The notes: a model not told the origin generated them from the letters alone. Shown: positions 8,390 to 18,336, numbered from the stretch's first letter. The stretch: DNA of 64,000 nt from Campylobacterales bacterium (GCA_026390165.1 JAPLGM010000008.1:1-64000); one strand, 5' to 3'. Numbers and translations: made by a program.

Positions 8390-9949
8390 ATGTTTGGTAG
8401 GTGGATTGTTGATACAGCTTTTTTTCTCCACACCTACCACCCTTATCAACGCAGTAAAATCTTTTTTTATAATCTTTTAGAAAATCAACATTATCGGTAT
8501 AAAAAATATTTCGACTTTTTTATGATAGGGCTCATTTTTTTAAGTGTCTATATTTTGGTTAGTTCTGTTAAGCATGAACTTCCTCAGGGCTGGCTTGTTT
8601 TTAATAATTATGTTATTTCATTGTTTTTTGTAATCGAATATACCCTCCGTTTTTGGGTTTATAGCAGTAACTCCAAAACAATTATTGAACAATATGAGCG
8701 GGATCTTTTTCTCCATCGCCCTTTCTCTTTTTTTGAGGCGATGAAGTCTATTTTTAAACAAAAAATGGAATACGTTCTCTCCCCTACGGCTATTATTGAC
8801 TTGCTTGCCATTATGCCGTTTTTCCATGAATTCCGACTGTTACGCATCTTTATCCTTTTTCGCGTTTTAAAACTGTTCCGCTATGCCAAAAGTCTTCGTC
8901 GTCTCATCTCGATTCTTGCTTCCAAAAAGTTTGAAATTTTTACCCTGATTGTATTTACCATGATTATGATTATGGTCTCATCGGTGTTGATCTACATGAT
9001 GGAAGCCAATAACCCTGATTCACGTATCAATACGCTATTTGATGCTGTTTATTGGGCAGTTGTCACCATTTTTACCGTTGGATATGGCGATTTTGTCCCC
9101 GTTACTCATGGGGGGCGTATTGTTGCGATGATGATTATTGTTTCAGGTATTGCGGTTATCTCCTTCGCAACCTCAATCGTCGTCTCAGCATTTACGGAAA
9201 AGCTTGATGAGATAAAAGAAGAAAAACTGATTGATAGCGTTAATGCACTGAAGCGTATGTATTTGGTGTGCGGATTTTCGCCACTTGCGCATGAAGTGAT
9301 ACGAAAACTCCATAAGCGGCATCTCCCTATTTTGATTCTTGAAAAAGATCCTCAAAAAGTAGCCCTTGCACGTAGAGAGGGGCTATTGGCGTTAGCCTAC
9401 GATTCGGCATCTTTGCATACCTATAATCTATTAAAGATCAATTTTGAGCATCAAGTAGAGGCGGTAATATTATTGCATGAGAGTGATGTAGCGAATATTT
9501 ATGCAGGTCTGACGATACGGGAATTGACCAAAATAATTCCGCTGTATTCCGTGTTGCACTATCTTGGTAATCGTAAAAAATTCTCTCTTGCAGGGATAGA
9601 TCATATTGTAAATACCCATGAATTGGTGGGGAGTATGAGCCGAATTATCGCCCATCAACCTGTCGCTTTTGAAGTGATTCATGCGTTGCGTTCGGAACAA
9701 ACATCGACAATTATTGATGAAATTATTTTGGATTCAACGGTGGGGGATCGCTTTTACAAGCTTTTGAATGATCCGCTGTTTTATCAACGTTTTAGTGTTT
9801 TGGGAATTTTTAGTACCTCGACACAGCTGTTTCATTTTAATCCCAACCCTGAGCGAGGGATTCAACCTGGGGATGTAGCGATCGTTATCGCCAATCGAAA
9901 TTTAATTGATGAGTTTAGAGCCAAACTTCACCGAAGGGGAAAAGTATGA
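8390..9949 (+). CDS. Voltage-sensor-type K+ channel with C-terminal RCK/TrkA-N domain
   Basis: A 519-residue ion channel. The first 280 residues hold six transmembrane helices, with an S4-like segment rich in regularly spaced Arg/Lys (RLLRIFILFRVLKLFRYAK) and the K+ selectivity filter TVGYGD near residue 229. After S6 a cytoplasmic Rossmann-type RCK domain begins (YLVCGFSPLAHEVIRKL), followed by a TrkA-C-like end. Such channels pass K+ under control of ligand binding to the RCK ring. The ATG lies 11 bases after gatB. The stop overlaps the next gene, which encodes a second RCK-like protein, as ATGA, so a two-component gating ring is likely. Confidence 0.9.
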   Translation: MFGRWIVDTAFFLHTYHPYQRSKIFFYNLLENQHYRYKKYFDFFMIGLIFLSVYILVSSVKHELPQGWLVFNNYVISLFFVIEYTLRFWVYSSNSKTIIEQYERDLFLHRPFSFFEAMKSIFKQKMEYVLSPTAIIDLLAIMPFFHEFRLLRIFILFRVLKLFRYAKSLRRLISILASKKFEIFTLIVFTMIMIMVSSVLIYMMEANNPDSRINTLFDAVYWAVVTIFTVGYGDFVPVTHGGRIVAMMIIVSGIAVISFATSIVVSAFTEKLDEIKEEKLIDSVNALKRMYLVCGFSPLAHEVIRKLHKRHLPILILEKDPQKVALARREGLLALAYDSASLHTYNLLKINFEHQVEAVILLHESDVANIYAGLTIRELTKIIPLYSVLHYLGNRKKFSLAGIDHIVNTHELVGSMSRIIAHQPVAFEVIHALRSEQTSTIIDEIILDSTVGDRFYKLLNDPLFYQRFSVLGIFSTSTQLFHFNPNPERGIQPGDVAIVIANRNLIDEFRAKLHRRGKV

Positions 9950-10656
9950 AACATCATTGCGCTGCCATCTTCGGATACAATGAATACTCCAAGCAAATTC
10001 TCAAGCAGTTAAAAGGATCCTATCGTAATATTGGGGTGTTTGTAATTAGTGATGCTGAGTTTCTTGAAGCGCAGGAGGATGGATACAGTGTTGAAAAATT
10101 CGATTTAAGTGACAATTGGGAAGAGATTGAGGTCCGTTTCGATGTAGACTCATTAATTGTGTTTTGTGCGCTTACTGATGATGCGGAAAATGTTTTTTTG
10201 ACGATATCGCTGCGTGCGACTTTTGAAAAACTCTTTATTATTGCGCTTGCGCAAGACAATGAGAGTATGATGAAGATGAAAAGTGCTGGTGCGGATAAAG
10301 TGATGCCGATTCTCCAAATCGCTGCCAATGTTATTGCCGATATTTTAGGGAAACCGATTATGACGCAAGTCTTGCATGATGTGTTGTATGAAGATAGTGA
10401 TCTGACGATTATGGAAATGGAGATAGGAGCAAATTCTCCTATTAACGGTCAATATTTACATGATATTCATTTTAAACGTGATTTTGACCTTATCTTACTG
10501 GCAATTGTTGATCAAGAACAGGGAACAACGTTTAGTTTCGCCTCAAAAGGGCAAAATCACCACATTGATGAGGGAGATATTTTGGTTCTTATGGGATATA
10601 AAGATAAACTGCAACGATTAAAAAAATGGAATGCTGGAGTGGACGCATGCAAGTAG
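9946..10656 (+). CDS. TrkA-like RCK protein, partner of the preceding channel
   Basis: A soluble protein of 236 residues with a TrkA-N-like Rossmann half (AAIFGYNEYSKQILKQLKG near the N-terminus, though without a classical GxGxxG) and a TrkA-C half (about residues 150-230, ending GDILVLMGYKDKLQRLKKW). RCK proteins gate K+ channels and transporters on binding nucleotides. It starts in an ATGA overlap with the channel gene, which fits a 1:1 complex. The degenerate glycine motif suggests weak or altered nucleotide binding. gpsA begins inside its last codons. Confidence 0.8.
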   Translation: MKHHCAAIFGYNEYSKQILKQLKGSYRNIGVFVISDAEFLEAQEDGYSVEKFDLSDNWEEIEVRFDVDSLIVFCALTDDAENVFLTISLRATFEKLFIIALAQDNESMMKMKSAGADKVMPILQIAANVIADILGKPIMTQVLHDVLYEDSDLTIMEMEIGANSPINGQYLHDIHFKRDFDLILLAIVDQEQGTTFSFASKGQNHHIDEGDILVLMGYKDKLQRLKKWNAGVDACK

Positions 10657-11534
10657 GAGTTATCGGAGCTGGAAAATGGGGTGAAGCTCTCAGCTTTGCT
10701 CTGAGTGAACAAAATAGTGTTATTATTACCTCTCGTACTTCACGCAATTGGCTTAATTTTAAAGACCTCTCTGAAGTATTAGCATGTGAATATCTTATTA
10801 TTACCGTCCCTGCACAACAAGTATCACAATGGCTAGAGGAGAATTTTCTCTATTCTGGACAAAAAGTTCTCGTAGCTGCTAAGGGGATAGAAGCCTCTTC
10901 GGGAAAATTTTTAAATGAGATTTATGCGCGCTATATCCCTGAAGAGAATTTGGCTTTTTTATCAGGGCCCTCGTTTGCAAGTGAGGTGATTCGTTCATTG
11001 CCCACCGCATTGGTGATTAATTCTAAATCTTCTCAAACAGCCAATGAATTTGCATCCCTTTTCCCTAGTTTTATCCGTACTTATATCAGCAATGATGTTA
11101 TCGGTGCTGAAATTGCAGGAGCGTATAAAAATGTTATTGCCATTGCCGCAGGGATTTGTGCAGGGTTAAATCTTGGGCACAATGCAGCAGCTTCACTCAT
11201 CTCCAGAGGACTCGTAGAGATGCAGCGTTTTGGCAAGGCGTATGGAGCGCAGGATGAGACCTTTTTGGGTCTTAGCGGAGCAGGAGATTTGTTTTTGACC
11301 GCCAGTTCCTCCATGTCACGTAATTATCGTGTCGGACTAGGATTAGCCAGTGGAAAAACCAAAGAGGTTGTATGTGCTGAGATCGGGGAAGTGAGTGAGG
11401 GGATTGGAACAGCGTATGCCCTTCATGAGATTGCAACACATAAAGGGATTTATCTCCCTATTGCTGCGGAAGTGTATGCAATATTGGAGGGAAAATCTCC
11501 GCAACAAAGTTTAAAAGATTTAATACAAAGGTAA
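10647..11534 (+). CDS. gpsA: Glycerol-3-phosphate dehydrogenase [NAD(P)+]
   Basis: Predicted to reduce dihydroxyacetone phosphate to sn-glycerol-3-phosphate, the backbone for phospholipids. With the ATG at 10647 the protein has 295 residues and starts MQVGVIGAGKWGEAL, the expected nucleotide-binding strand. An in-frame ATG at 10626 would add seven residues and contains the GGAG of the preferred start. Other signatures are LSGPSFASEV, the catalytic Lys in GAYKNVIAIAAG, and LSGAGDLFLT. The length is slightly short of the usual 330. It overlaps the TrkA-like gene by 10 bases. Confidence 0.95.
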   Translation: MQVGVIGAGKWGEALSFALSEQNSVIITSRTSRNWLNFKDLSEVLACEYLIITVPAQQVSQWLEENFLYSGQKVLVAAKGIEASSGKFLNEIYARYIPEENLAFLSGPSFASEVIRSLPTALVINSKSSQTANEFASLFPSFIRTYISNDVIGAEIAGAYKNVIAIAAGICAGLNLGHNAAASLISRGLVEMQRFGKAYGAQDETFLGLSGAGDLFLTASSSMSRNYRVGLGLASGKTKEVVCAEIGEVSEGIGTAYALHEIATHKGIYLPIAAEVYAILEGKSPQQSLKDLIQR

Positions 11535-11538
11535 AAAA

Positions 11539-11829
11539 ATGGTAGTACATATCGTAATGTTTCAATTTAAAGATGAGAATAAAGAGGCTAATTTGGCTCA
11601 GGTAAAAACAATGCTTGAAGCATTGCCCTCACACATCGAGCCTCTTAAGAGTATGGAGGTTGGGATTGATATCAGCCGTAGCGAACGCTCTTTTGATTTG
11701 GTATTAACCTCTACTTTTGACGATCAAGAGGGGTTAAGTGTGTATGCGGTTCATCCAGAACATTTGGCTGTAGTCAATGTGATTAAAGAGGTGACGACCC
11801 TCTCTAAAGTCGTTGATTATATCGTCTAA
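11539..11829 (+). CDS. Dabb (stress-responsive alpha/beta barrel) domain protein
   Basis: A 96-residue stand-alone Dabb-family protein (PF07876 type). It opens with VVHIVMFQFKDE and has the conserved YAVHPEHLAV near residue 76; these dimeric ferredoxin-like proteins have no agreed function. It follows gpsA by 4 bases with a short A-rich spacer, so it is likely co-transcribed. Its stop overlaps by 4 bases the stop of the convergent ABC-F gene, leaving no room for a separate terminator. Confidence 0.85.
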   Translation: MVVHIVMFQFKDENKEANLAQVKTMLEALPSHIEPLKSMEVGIDISRSERSFDLVLTSTFDDQEGLSVYAVHPEHLAVVNVIKEVTTLSKVVDYIV

Positions 11830-13778
11830 GCGTTTTTTAGCGCTTCGATCTCTTCGGCCTTTTCTTCGATACTCAACAACTCATCCACTTTTTCTTCATA
11901 GAGGGCTTTTGTTTTTTCAAGCTCATTCGCAAGATTACTAATCCCTTTCTCTTCATAACATTTCGGATTGGCTAAACAAGCGTTGAGTTCATCGATTTTA
12001 CTTTCGAGTAGATCAATCTCTTTGGGTAGAGACTCTAGGGCACGCACTTCATTGTAGCTAAGTTTGAACGCTTTTGGCTTTTCTATAACGGCTTGCACGG
12101 CAACAGGTTTGGAGAACTCCGCTTCGATAGCATCCATCTCCTGAGACTCTTTTTCATCTTCGAGATATTCACTGTACGGCTTGAAGCTCTCTTCGATCGT
12201 CCCATCCCCTTTGAAGATAAAGAGTTTTTTGGCAATCTTATCGACGAAATAACGGTCATGACTGACGAGGATAACGGCACCTGTAAAGTTTTGAAGCTTC
12301 TCTTCGAGAATATTGATTGTTGGAATATCCAAGTCATTCGTCGGCTCATCCAAGATCAAACAGTCCACTTTTTTCGTAAACAGCAATGCTAAAGCAACCC
12401 GATTTTTCTCCCCACCGCTCAATGAACCAATCTTTTTGTCCAAAAACTCTCGTGGGAAGAGGAAATTCTTGAGATAGCCGTAGACGTGATAATCGGTCCC
12501 CTGCGCATCAACACGATCCCCACCGTGGGGACAAAAAGTTTCAATAAGGTTAAGATTGTCATCAAGCATCTCACGGTGCTGATCAAAATAGCCGATGGTG
12601 AGTTCACCTGTTTTGATGATTCCGCTTGTCGGTTTGAGTCTCCCTAAGAGTGCTTTGAGAAGGGTCGATTTCCCACTTCCATTAGGCCCCACAACGGCGA
12701 TAACATCTTTTTGCAAGATTCGGGTTGTGAAATCTTTGATAAGAACTTTATCTCCAAGGGTAAGCCCCAAATGGTCGATCTCAAAAAGCATTTTTTGACG
12801 ATTAATCCCCTCAGAGCGATTGAAATGTTTTGCTTCCCGCTCCAGTTCAATACGCATTTTGTGAATTTTACTCGGATTGTTCTTCGCATCTTCACGCAAG
12901 GTTAACACCCGTTGTTTTCGCCCTTCATTGCGTTTCAGACGTGCTTTCACCCCCCGTGAGAGCCACTCATTTTCACTTTTAAGGAGTTTGAGGAGATTAT
13001 CATGCTGTTGTGCCATTGTCCGTAATAGCTCTTGCTTTTGGGTCAGATAATTACTGTAACCGCCGGTGAATTCACGCAAGCCACAATCTTCCACTTCGAT
13101 CGTTTTTGTGGCGATTTGATCGATAAAATAGCGGTCATGGGAGATAAAAAGGAGGGTGAAACGCTCTTTGAGGATCAGCTCTTCGAGAAACTCCACCATA
13201 TAGACATCGAGGTGATTGGTCGGCTCATCGAGAAGAAGTATATCAGGCTTAAGAAGCAGTAATGAAGCAAGGGCGACGCGACGCTGTTCTCCACCGCTTA
13301 GAAGCTCAACATTTTTATTTTCATACTCTTTGAGCATAAAATGGTGCATAATACGCTCTATTTTATCGTCCAAATTCCACGCATTATGATGATCGAGAAA
13401 ATTGCTCAGACGTGCTTGTTCGTCCAACAAAGCACTATTCTCAAACTCTTCTGCCAAAAGAAGAGAGATTTCATCAAAACGGATTTTAGCCGTTCGTATC
13501 TCACCCAAACCTGCTTCAACCGCTTCACGAACTGTATGGGTTGGATCGAATTTTGGGACTTGAGGGAGCATTTTGATCTCAATGTTTTGACGGGTGATGC
13601 GCTCCCCTCCATCCGGATCAAGAGAGCCGTTGACAATTTTCATCAGTGTCGATTTGCCGCTGCCGTTTTTACCGACAATAACAACCCTCTCCCCCTCATC
13701 AATATGGAAGTTTATATTTTCAAGAATTTTTTGCGCTTCGTAGTGTTTGGAGACGCCAAGTAGATCGACTAGTGCCAT
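11826..13778 (-). CDS. ABC-F family ATPase (Uup/YheS-like)
   Basis: Two ABC cassettes and no transmembrane segment, as in ABC-F proteins that act on ribosomes. Cassette 1 has the P-loop VGKNGSGKSTL (about residue 36), signature LSGGEQRRVALA and Walker B DILLLDEPTNHLD. Cassette 2 has VGPNGSGKSTL, LSGGEKNRVALAL and CLILDEPTNDLD. Both have LVSHDRYF/FISHDRYF switch histidines. The 650-residue length includes a C-terminal Glu/Lys-rich coiled coil (about residues 570-645) of the Uup type. Whether it is closer to Uup, EttA or YheS needs phylogeny. It is read leftward, convergent with the Dabb gene. Confidence 0.92.
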   Translation of the reverse strand: MALVDLLGVSKHYEAQKILENINFHIDEGERVVIVGKNGSGKSTLMKIVNGSLDPDGGERITRQNIEIKMLPQVPKFDPTHTVREAVEAGLGEIRTAKIRFDEISLLLAEEFENSALLDEQARLSNFLDHHNAWNLDDKIERIMHHFMLKEYENKNVELLSGGEQRRVALASLLLLKPDILLLDEPTNHLDVYMVEFLEELILKERFTLLFISHDRYFIDQIATKTIEVEDCGLREFTGGYSNYLTQKQELLRTMAQQHDNLLKLLKSENEWLSRGVKARLKRNEGRKQRVLTLREDAKNNPSKIHKMRIELEREAKHFNRSEGINRQKMLFEIDHLGLTLGDKVLIKDFTTRILQKDVIAVVGPNGSGKSTLLKALLGRLKPTSGIIKTGELTIGYFDQHREMLDDNLNLIETFCPHGGDRVDAQGTDYHVYGYLKNFLFPREFLDKKIGSLSGGEKNRVALALLFTKKVDCLILDEPTNDLDIPTINILEEKLQNFTGAVILVSHDRYFVDKIAKKLFIFKGDGTIEESFKPYSEYLEDEKESQEMDAIEAEFSKPVAVQAVIEKPKAFKLSYNEVRALESLPKEIDLLESKIDELNACLANPKCYEEKGISNLANELEKTKALYEEKVDELLSIEEKAEEIEALKNA

Positions 13779-13852
13779 TTTTCGGAACCCTGTTTCTCGT
13801 GATTATATCCCATAGGGGCTTTAGGTATCATCGGCATTTTAATTTCTGGCGT

Positions 13853-14365
13853 TTAGATTAGTACCAAAGCATAGACCAAATATCCGTTCAAAAGAACAAG
13901 GAAAGTAATAAGGATCTGCTCCGCTCCCCTTCCCGTATAAAAACGTAATACATATGGTAAAAGAACAATTTTTCGATTGGACCAAAACGGATAAAAATAG
14001 CCACGAATCCCCCCAATGGTAATCAAATCCCCAAAGGTATGCAGTAACCATCCAAGGGCGAATCCACCAAGCCAAATATTTCCCCAATAAAGTGCAACGA
14101 TACTAAGGGAAAAGGGAACTAAAAAGAGATGGGTTATCCCCCGATGCTTAAGGAATGGGAGAATATGGCTTAATAGCTTTATCGGCCATGAGATAAACCA
14201 AAATTTCCTCCCGATAGTCGATTTAGGTTCATCAATATCGGGAAAAAGGGAGCCAAGGAGAATGAGAAAAATAAAGAGTGTCGTACCAGTGGGTGTAAAT
14301 TCCAGCTGATTGACACCCAAAATGGCAAAGGGGAGTGCCAATAAAAGATGTCCTTTTGCTGTCAA
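13853..14365 (-). CDS. YdjM-like membrane-bound metal-dependent hydrolase (DUF457 type)
   Basis: A polytopic membrane protein with 4-5 hydrophobic segments. Family marks are the N-terminal AKGHLLLALPFAI, LFPDIDEPKSTIG, the HRGITHLFLVP His pair and GWLLHTFGDLIT, which together form the putative metal site. I place the start at the TTG at 14365 because the protein then begins M-TAKGH, the usual family start, two bases after the kinase stop. A TTG at 14392 inside the kinase gene would add nine residues with no better ribosome site. Relatives of E. coli YdjM are membrane hydrolases of unclear substrate. Confidence 0.8.
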   Translation of the reverse strand: MTAKGHLLLALPFAILGVNQLEFTPTGTTLFIFLILLGSLFPDIDEPKSTIGRKFWFISWPIKLLSHILPFLKHRGITHLFLVPFSLSIVALYWGNIWLGGFALGWLLHTFGDLITIGGIRGYFYPFWSNRKIVLLPYVLRFYTGRGAEQILITFLVLLNGYLVYALVLI

Positions 14366-14367
14366 TT

Positions 14368-17265
14368 TTAACCCAAAGTCATGGTAAAACAAACACCATC
14401 ATCCGTGTTTTGTGCACTCAGGGTTCCTTTATGATGCTCTTCTATAATCACTTTCGACATATACAGCCCAAGCCCTGTCCCATTCTTCTCATTTTTTGTC
14501 GAGAAATAAGGATCAAAGATTTTTCGCATAATCTCCTCAGAGATTCCGCCTCCATTATCACAAATAATGATAGTGTTTTCTTTTGTTTTTATAGTAATTT
14601 GAGCATTGATTCTCTTATTTTCTTTAAAATTATCTTGCGCATTTTTGAGTATATTGAGAAGAACTTGCATCATTTCATTCTCATAAATCTCAAACTGCAT
14701 CTCATCACCATACACTTCAACAATCTCAATATTCGCTGTTTCAATTGACACTCGGATAATTTTAAGTGCCTTGGCTACCACATCTTTAAGGGAGCTCATC
14801 ACCCGTTTTTTATTTGGTTTATAAAAATTTCGGAAATCATCAATGGTTGTCGTAAGATTTTTGACATAATCCTCTATATTATTAAATTTCTCCTTCAAAA
14901 AAACATGACATTCATGCTGTCCATGCTGAGTCTCTAAATTGAAATTTTCAAATTCAAAAGTTAATTTTATATTGAGTACTGTAGCCGTAATAGCACCTAG
15001 GGGTTGCCGCCATTGATGCGCAATCATCGATATCATCTCTCCCATTTGTGCCAGCCGTGATTGTTGTATCATTTGATCTTCTTGTTCTTTATGCTCTTTT
15101 TTTAAGCGATTCTCTTCCGTAATATCCGTGGCAAAAATTAAAAAATTATCTAAATCGCTCAGTGCAACCACACTCATTCGTACCTCAATAATAGTGCCAT
15201 CTTTCTGAATACACCGTATCTCAATATTATTGCAGTAGCCAATCTCTTCCACTATCTTAAGTGTACTTTCTGTAATTGCCCTATCCTCTGCTACGGTTAA
15301 TTCCAAACAACTTTTTTGATAAATCTCTGATTCACTGTATCCACTCATCCCAAAATAAGCTTTATTGGCAAATAGAAAAATGGCATTTTTATCGATAATA
15401 GCAATTGACTCTTTGGTCGAATTAAAAATCGTCTCAAGTAGCTTTTTAGATTTTACAAGTTCATAGGTCCGCTTTTCTACTTCCTCTTCCAGCTTTACGT
15501 TTAAACGATACAATACCCGCTGACGGTATATAAATATACCAAAAATAGTAAGAGAGAGAAAAACAACCCACCAAATGGGGGTATAATCAACCACTTTTAC
15601 ATAATTTTTAAGTCCCCAACTCTCCTGTATCTGATGCACCGTCTCCTTGGGTATCGTATGCAATGTTTTATTAAGAATGGAAAGAAGTATATCATCCTTC
15701 CCGACAATACCGATACTCCCTTCCATAGGCTTTTCTATCCCCACAAATCCATTAACTTTTAGCTTCCCAATACCGTATTTTTGGATCAGCCACTCTGCCG
15801 ATTCATAAGGTACTGCCATACAAAAAGCCTCATCTTTTAAAATTTTTTGGACAATAGTATCGAAACTATCCACTGCGTCTACCGTTAATCGAGGGTCAAA
15901 TTGCAACAGATAGTTTTTTATTTCTGAATGCCTCACCACTATTTTTTTCCCATTAAGGGTAGTAATATCGCTAATAAAAGGGGTATTAACTCGACTAATA
16001 AGAGCTAAATGGGTCGTAAAAAAGGGATCAGTTGAGGTGAGTCCAGATAACATCTTGTGTTTATTACTTATTATGGAGACAAGATCACAACGCTTTTTAT
16101 GAATATTTCTAAATAATTCCCTTTTGTTTTCGGATGCTATCGGGATAAAACTAATCCCTAATTTTTTGGCAATAAGTGCATAGACATCAGCCGTTATCCC
16201 CGTATGCACTCCCTCTTTTATCCCATCAATGGGGAATAAATCAGGCTGAACACAGATGGTAAACTCTTTTTTTTGTTGTAAATAAGCTTTTTCTTCCTGA
16301 CTTAGAGCAAGATCTGCCGATTTTTCAAAGACCATTTGCTTCACATCAAAGGATTTTTTTATTAATCCCTCAAAATTATAAATATCGTAAATCCGTTGTA
16401 ATTTTTGTTTATCTAGCTTTCCCAACTCGATATGGTCTGTATACGCCAGTCGTTTAAGAGTATTGGCTTCATAAAGGAGTGCTTGACGTGATTTGTGCTG
16501 TGTGTTGTATTTATGCAAAATAAGATTGACTGTTTCATCAATATGATCCAGTGCGTATTTCCACCCCTTCAGAGATGCATCCCTAAACTGTGCTGTTCGT
16601 AATGGATATTTTTCCGCTTCATCACTAGAGGTATATAATATATCATTATAAAAATCAAACCCATACTTTTTAGGATCGAAGATCGTGTACGACACACCTT
16701 GTTCTTTCAACGAAAAAGGTTCGTTGGACTCATATCCCATCATAATATCGGTCTTATTGTTAATAAGATCATTCACATCAAATGAATCTTTGAGATAGAT
16801 CAAATCATCGGTTGCAACTCCTTCACGATGCATCATCGCGTACAAAGCAACGGCAACATCCGCACCAGGAACCGTCATAATCCGCTTCCCTTTTAGATCG
16901 GAAACGGTTCTAATATTGGATTTTTGGGTTGTTAAAAATATTAAAGGGGAGGATTGAAGCGTGGACATAAGAAACGTAATTTTTTTTCCCTTACCCCTCT
17001 CGATAATCAAGGAAGAGCCTCCGACCCCATACGTTGACCTTTTATTCATAACATCAGAAGCGATATCTATCCCAGGTCGATAAGGTTTGATCTCCACATC
17101 CAACCCACTCTCACGATAATACCCCTTCTCTTTCGCCATATAGTACCCTGCGAATTGGAACTGATGCAACCACAAAAGCTGCACGGAAACCTTTTCCATA
17201 GCACATAACGAAGAGAATAGAAATAAAAAACTGACAATGATCCTAAAAAAATATTTTTTACCCAT
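14368..17265 (-). CDS. Sensor histidine kinase with two periplasmic solute-binding modules and PAS
   Basis: A 965-residue membrane kinase. Order: signal/anchor helix (about 4-20); an NMT1/THI5-like binding domain (about 22-300, starting QLLWLHQFQFAGYYMAKEKGY); a SBP_bac_3-like domain (about 330-555); a transmembrane helix (about 568-586); coiled coil; PAS (about 620-735); H-box with phosphorylatable His750 in IAHQWRQPLGAI; and an HATPase_c domain with N and G boxes (NILKNAQDNF, GTGLGLYMSK). Two solute-binding folds suggest sensing of small periplasmic molecules. No response regulator is adjacent, so it is an orphan kinase by position. No promoter stands out in the 42-base gap upstream. Confidence 0.9.
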   Translation of the reverse strand: MGKKYFFRIIVSFLFLFSSLCAMEKVSVQLLWLHQFQFAGYYMAKEKGYYRESGLDVEIKPYRPGIDIASDVMNKRSTYGVGGSSLIIERGKGKKITFLMSTLQSSPLIFLTTQKSNIRTVSDLKGKRIMTVPGADVAVALYAMMHREGVATDDLIYLKDSFDVNDLINNKTDIMMGYESNEPFSLKEQGVSYTIFDPKKYGFDFYNDILYTSSDEAEKYPLRTAQFRDASLKGWKYALDHIDETVNLILHKYNTQHKSRQALLYEANTLKRLAYTDHIELGKLDKQKLQRIYDIYNFEGLIKKSFDVKQMVFEKSADLALSQEEKAYLQQKKEFTICVQPDLFPIDGIKEGVHTGITADVYALIAKKLGISFIPIASENKRELFRNIHKKRCDLVSIISNKHKMLSGLTSTDPFFTTHLALISRVNTPFISDITTLNGKKIVVRHSEIKNYLLQFDPRLTVDAVDSFDTIVQKILKDEAFCMAVPYESAEWLIQKYGIGKLKVNGFVGIEKPMEGSIGIVGKDDILLSILNKTLHTIPKETVHQIQESWGLKNYVKVVDYTPIWWVVFLSLTIFGIFIYRQRVLYRLNVKLEEEVEKRTYELVKSKKLLETIFNSTKESIAIIDKNAIFLFANKAYFGMSGYSESEIYQKSCLELTVAEDRAITESTLKIVEEIGYCNNIEIRCIQKDGTIIEVRMSVVALSDLDNFLIFATDITEENRLKKEHKEQEDQMIQQSRLAQMGEMISMIAHQWRQPLGAITATVLNIKLTFEFENFNLETQHGQHECHVFLKEKFNNIEDYVKNLTTTIDDFRNFYKPNKKRVMSSLKDVVAKALKIIRVSIETANIEIVEVYGDEMQFEIYENEMMQVLLNILKNAQDNFKENKRINAQITIKTKENTIIICDNGGGISEEIMRKIFDPYFSTKNEKNGTGLGLYMSKVIIEEHHKGTLSAQNTDDGVCFTMTLG

Positions 17266-17307
17266 AAATATATTATATCAAAAAATTCAAGCAGGTATTA
17301 TTTTAAT

Positions 17308-17592
17308 TTATCCTTGAAGAGAAGCGTCTGAAGATTTGAGAGTATCCCGTATCTCTTCAAGAAGTGTCGTTTGTTTCAACAACTCCTCATAACGATCACG
17401 AGAAAGGGAGAGATTTTCGAGCACAACGATAATCAACAGTGCACAAAATAAAAAGAGGAAGGTAAAAAGAATTGCCGTAATAAACCCGAGAAAGAGAAAC
17501 GATTGAAACGTCACCCATGCCCCAATAACAGCAAATGCCCAAGAGGCACCGCTGAGAAAACTTAAAAGTAAATTATGGGTGGAACGCTTCAT
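17308..17592 (-). CDS. Small two-helix membrane protein downstream of atpB
   Basis: A 94-residue protein with two hydrophobic helices (about 14-34 and 38-60) and a charged, helical C-terminal tail (SLSRDRYEELLKQTTLLEEI) likely to form a coiled coil in the cytoplasm. I do not recognise a named family. It starts 6 bases after the atpB stop and is surely in the same transcript. A role with F0, for example in assembly in the manner of AtpI/AtpZ, is only suggested by position; the sequence does not clearly match either. Confidence 0.65.
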   Translation of the reverse strand: MKRSTHNLLLSFLSGASWAFAVIGAWVTFQSFLFLGFITAILFTFLFLFCALLIIVVLENLSLSRDRYEELLKQTTLLEEIRDTLKSSDASLQG

Positions 17593-17598
17593 CAGTTC

Positions 17599-18276
17599 TT
17601 AGTGATCATCGCTAAGAAGTACTGCGCCGCCAAGGTAAACGTAGGTCAACATCATAAAGATAAACGCTTGCAAGAATGCCATAAAGGTCAACAATGCAAA
17701 AGGAATCATCGGCAATAACCAAGGAGCCAACATCAAGATGACCATCAAGAACATATCGTCCCCTTTAACGTTACCGAATAATCGGAAACTCAAAGAGATA
17801 ATACGAGAGATATGAGATACGATTTCGATTGGGAACATCAACCACGCCAACCACCATACAGGACCCATAAAGTGTTTGAAATAGGTAATAATACCATTAC
17901 GACGAATACCTTCGAAGTTATAGTAGGTGAAAACGACCAATGCTAAAGCAAGGGTGAAATCCAAAAAGGCACTCGGTGCTTCAAACCCTGGAATAACTCC
18001 AATAACGTTTGCAATACCAACGAAAAGACCGATAGTCGCAACAAGTGGAAGATAACGACGTGCTTCAGCGCGCCCCATAACATCAGCACCCATGGCAAGT
18101 ACACCGCCAAGATACGCTTCCATAACGTTTTGACAACCGGTAGGGACAAGACGCATATTTGTCGTTGCCATTTTTGCGATTAACAACACAATTGCAGCTG
18201 CAAGAAGCATGTGTGTTAGATAGATAAAGGTGTGTTCGTGGCTAACAAGCCCGAAGAAAGTAAACAACTCGCCCAT
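17599..18276 (-). CDS. atpB: ATP synthase F0 subunit a
   Basis: Subunit a forms the proton half-channels against the c-ring. The 225 residues contain the expected hydrophobic helices and the functional Arg in the [10 protein letters not shown] segment (about residue 166; the SFRLFGN motif is diagnostic), followed by the helix-rich C-terminus. It is far from the F1 operon at 58.9-64 kb; separation of atpB from F1 genes is usual in Campylobacterota. The 60-base gap to ribF could hold its promoter. The gene for c is not in this window. Confidence 0.96.
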   Translation of the reverse strand: MGELFTFFGLVSHEHTFIYLTHMLLAAAIVLLIAKMATTNMRLVPTGCQNVMEAYLGGVLAMGADVMGRAEARRYLPLVATIGLFVGIANVIGVIPGFEAPSAFLDFTLALALVVFTYYNFEGIRRNGIITYFKHFMGPVWWLAWLMFPIEIVSHISRIISLSFRLFGNVKGDDMFLMVILMLAPWLLPMIPFALLTFMAFLQAFIFMMLTYVYLGGAVLLSDDH

Positions 18277-18336
18277 TTGGTGTGTTCCTTTTGTGTGAAT
18301 AATTAATGGAATTTTACCTCTTTTGAGATTAAATTC

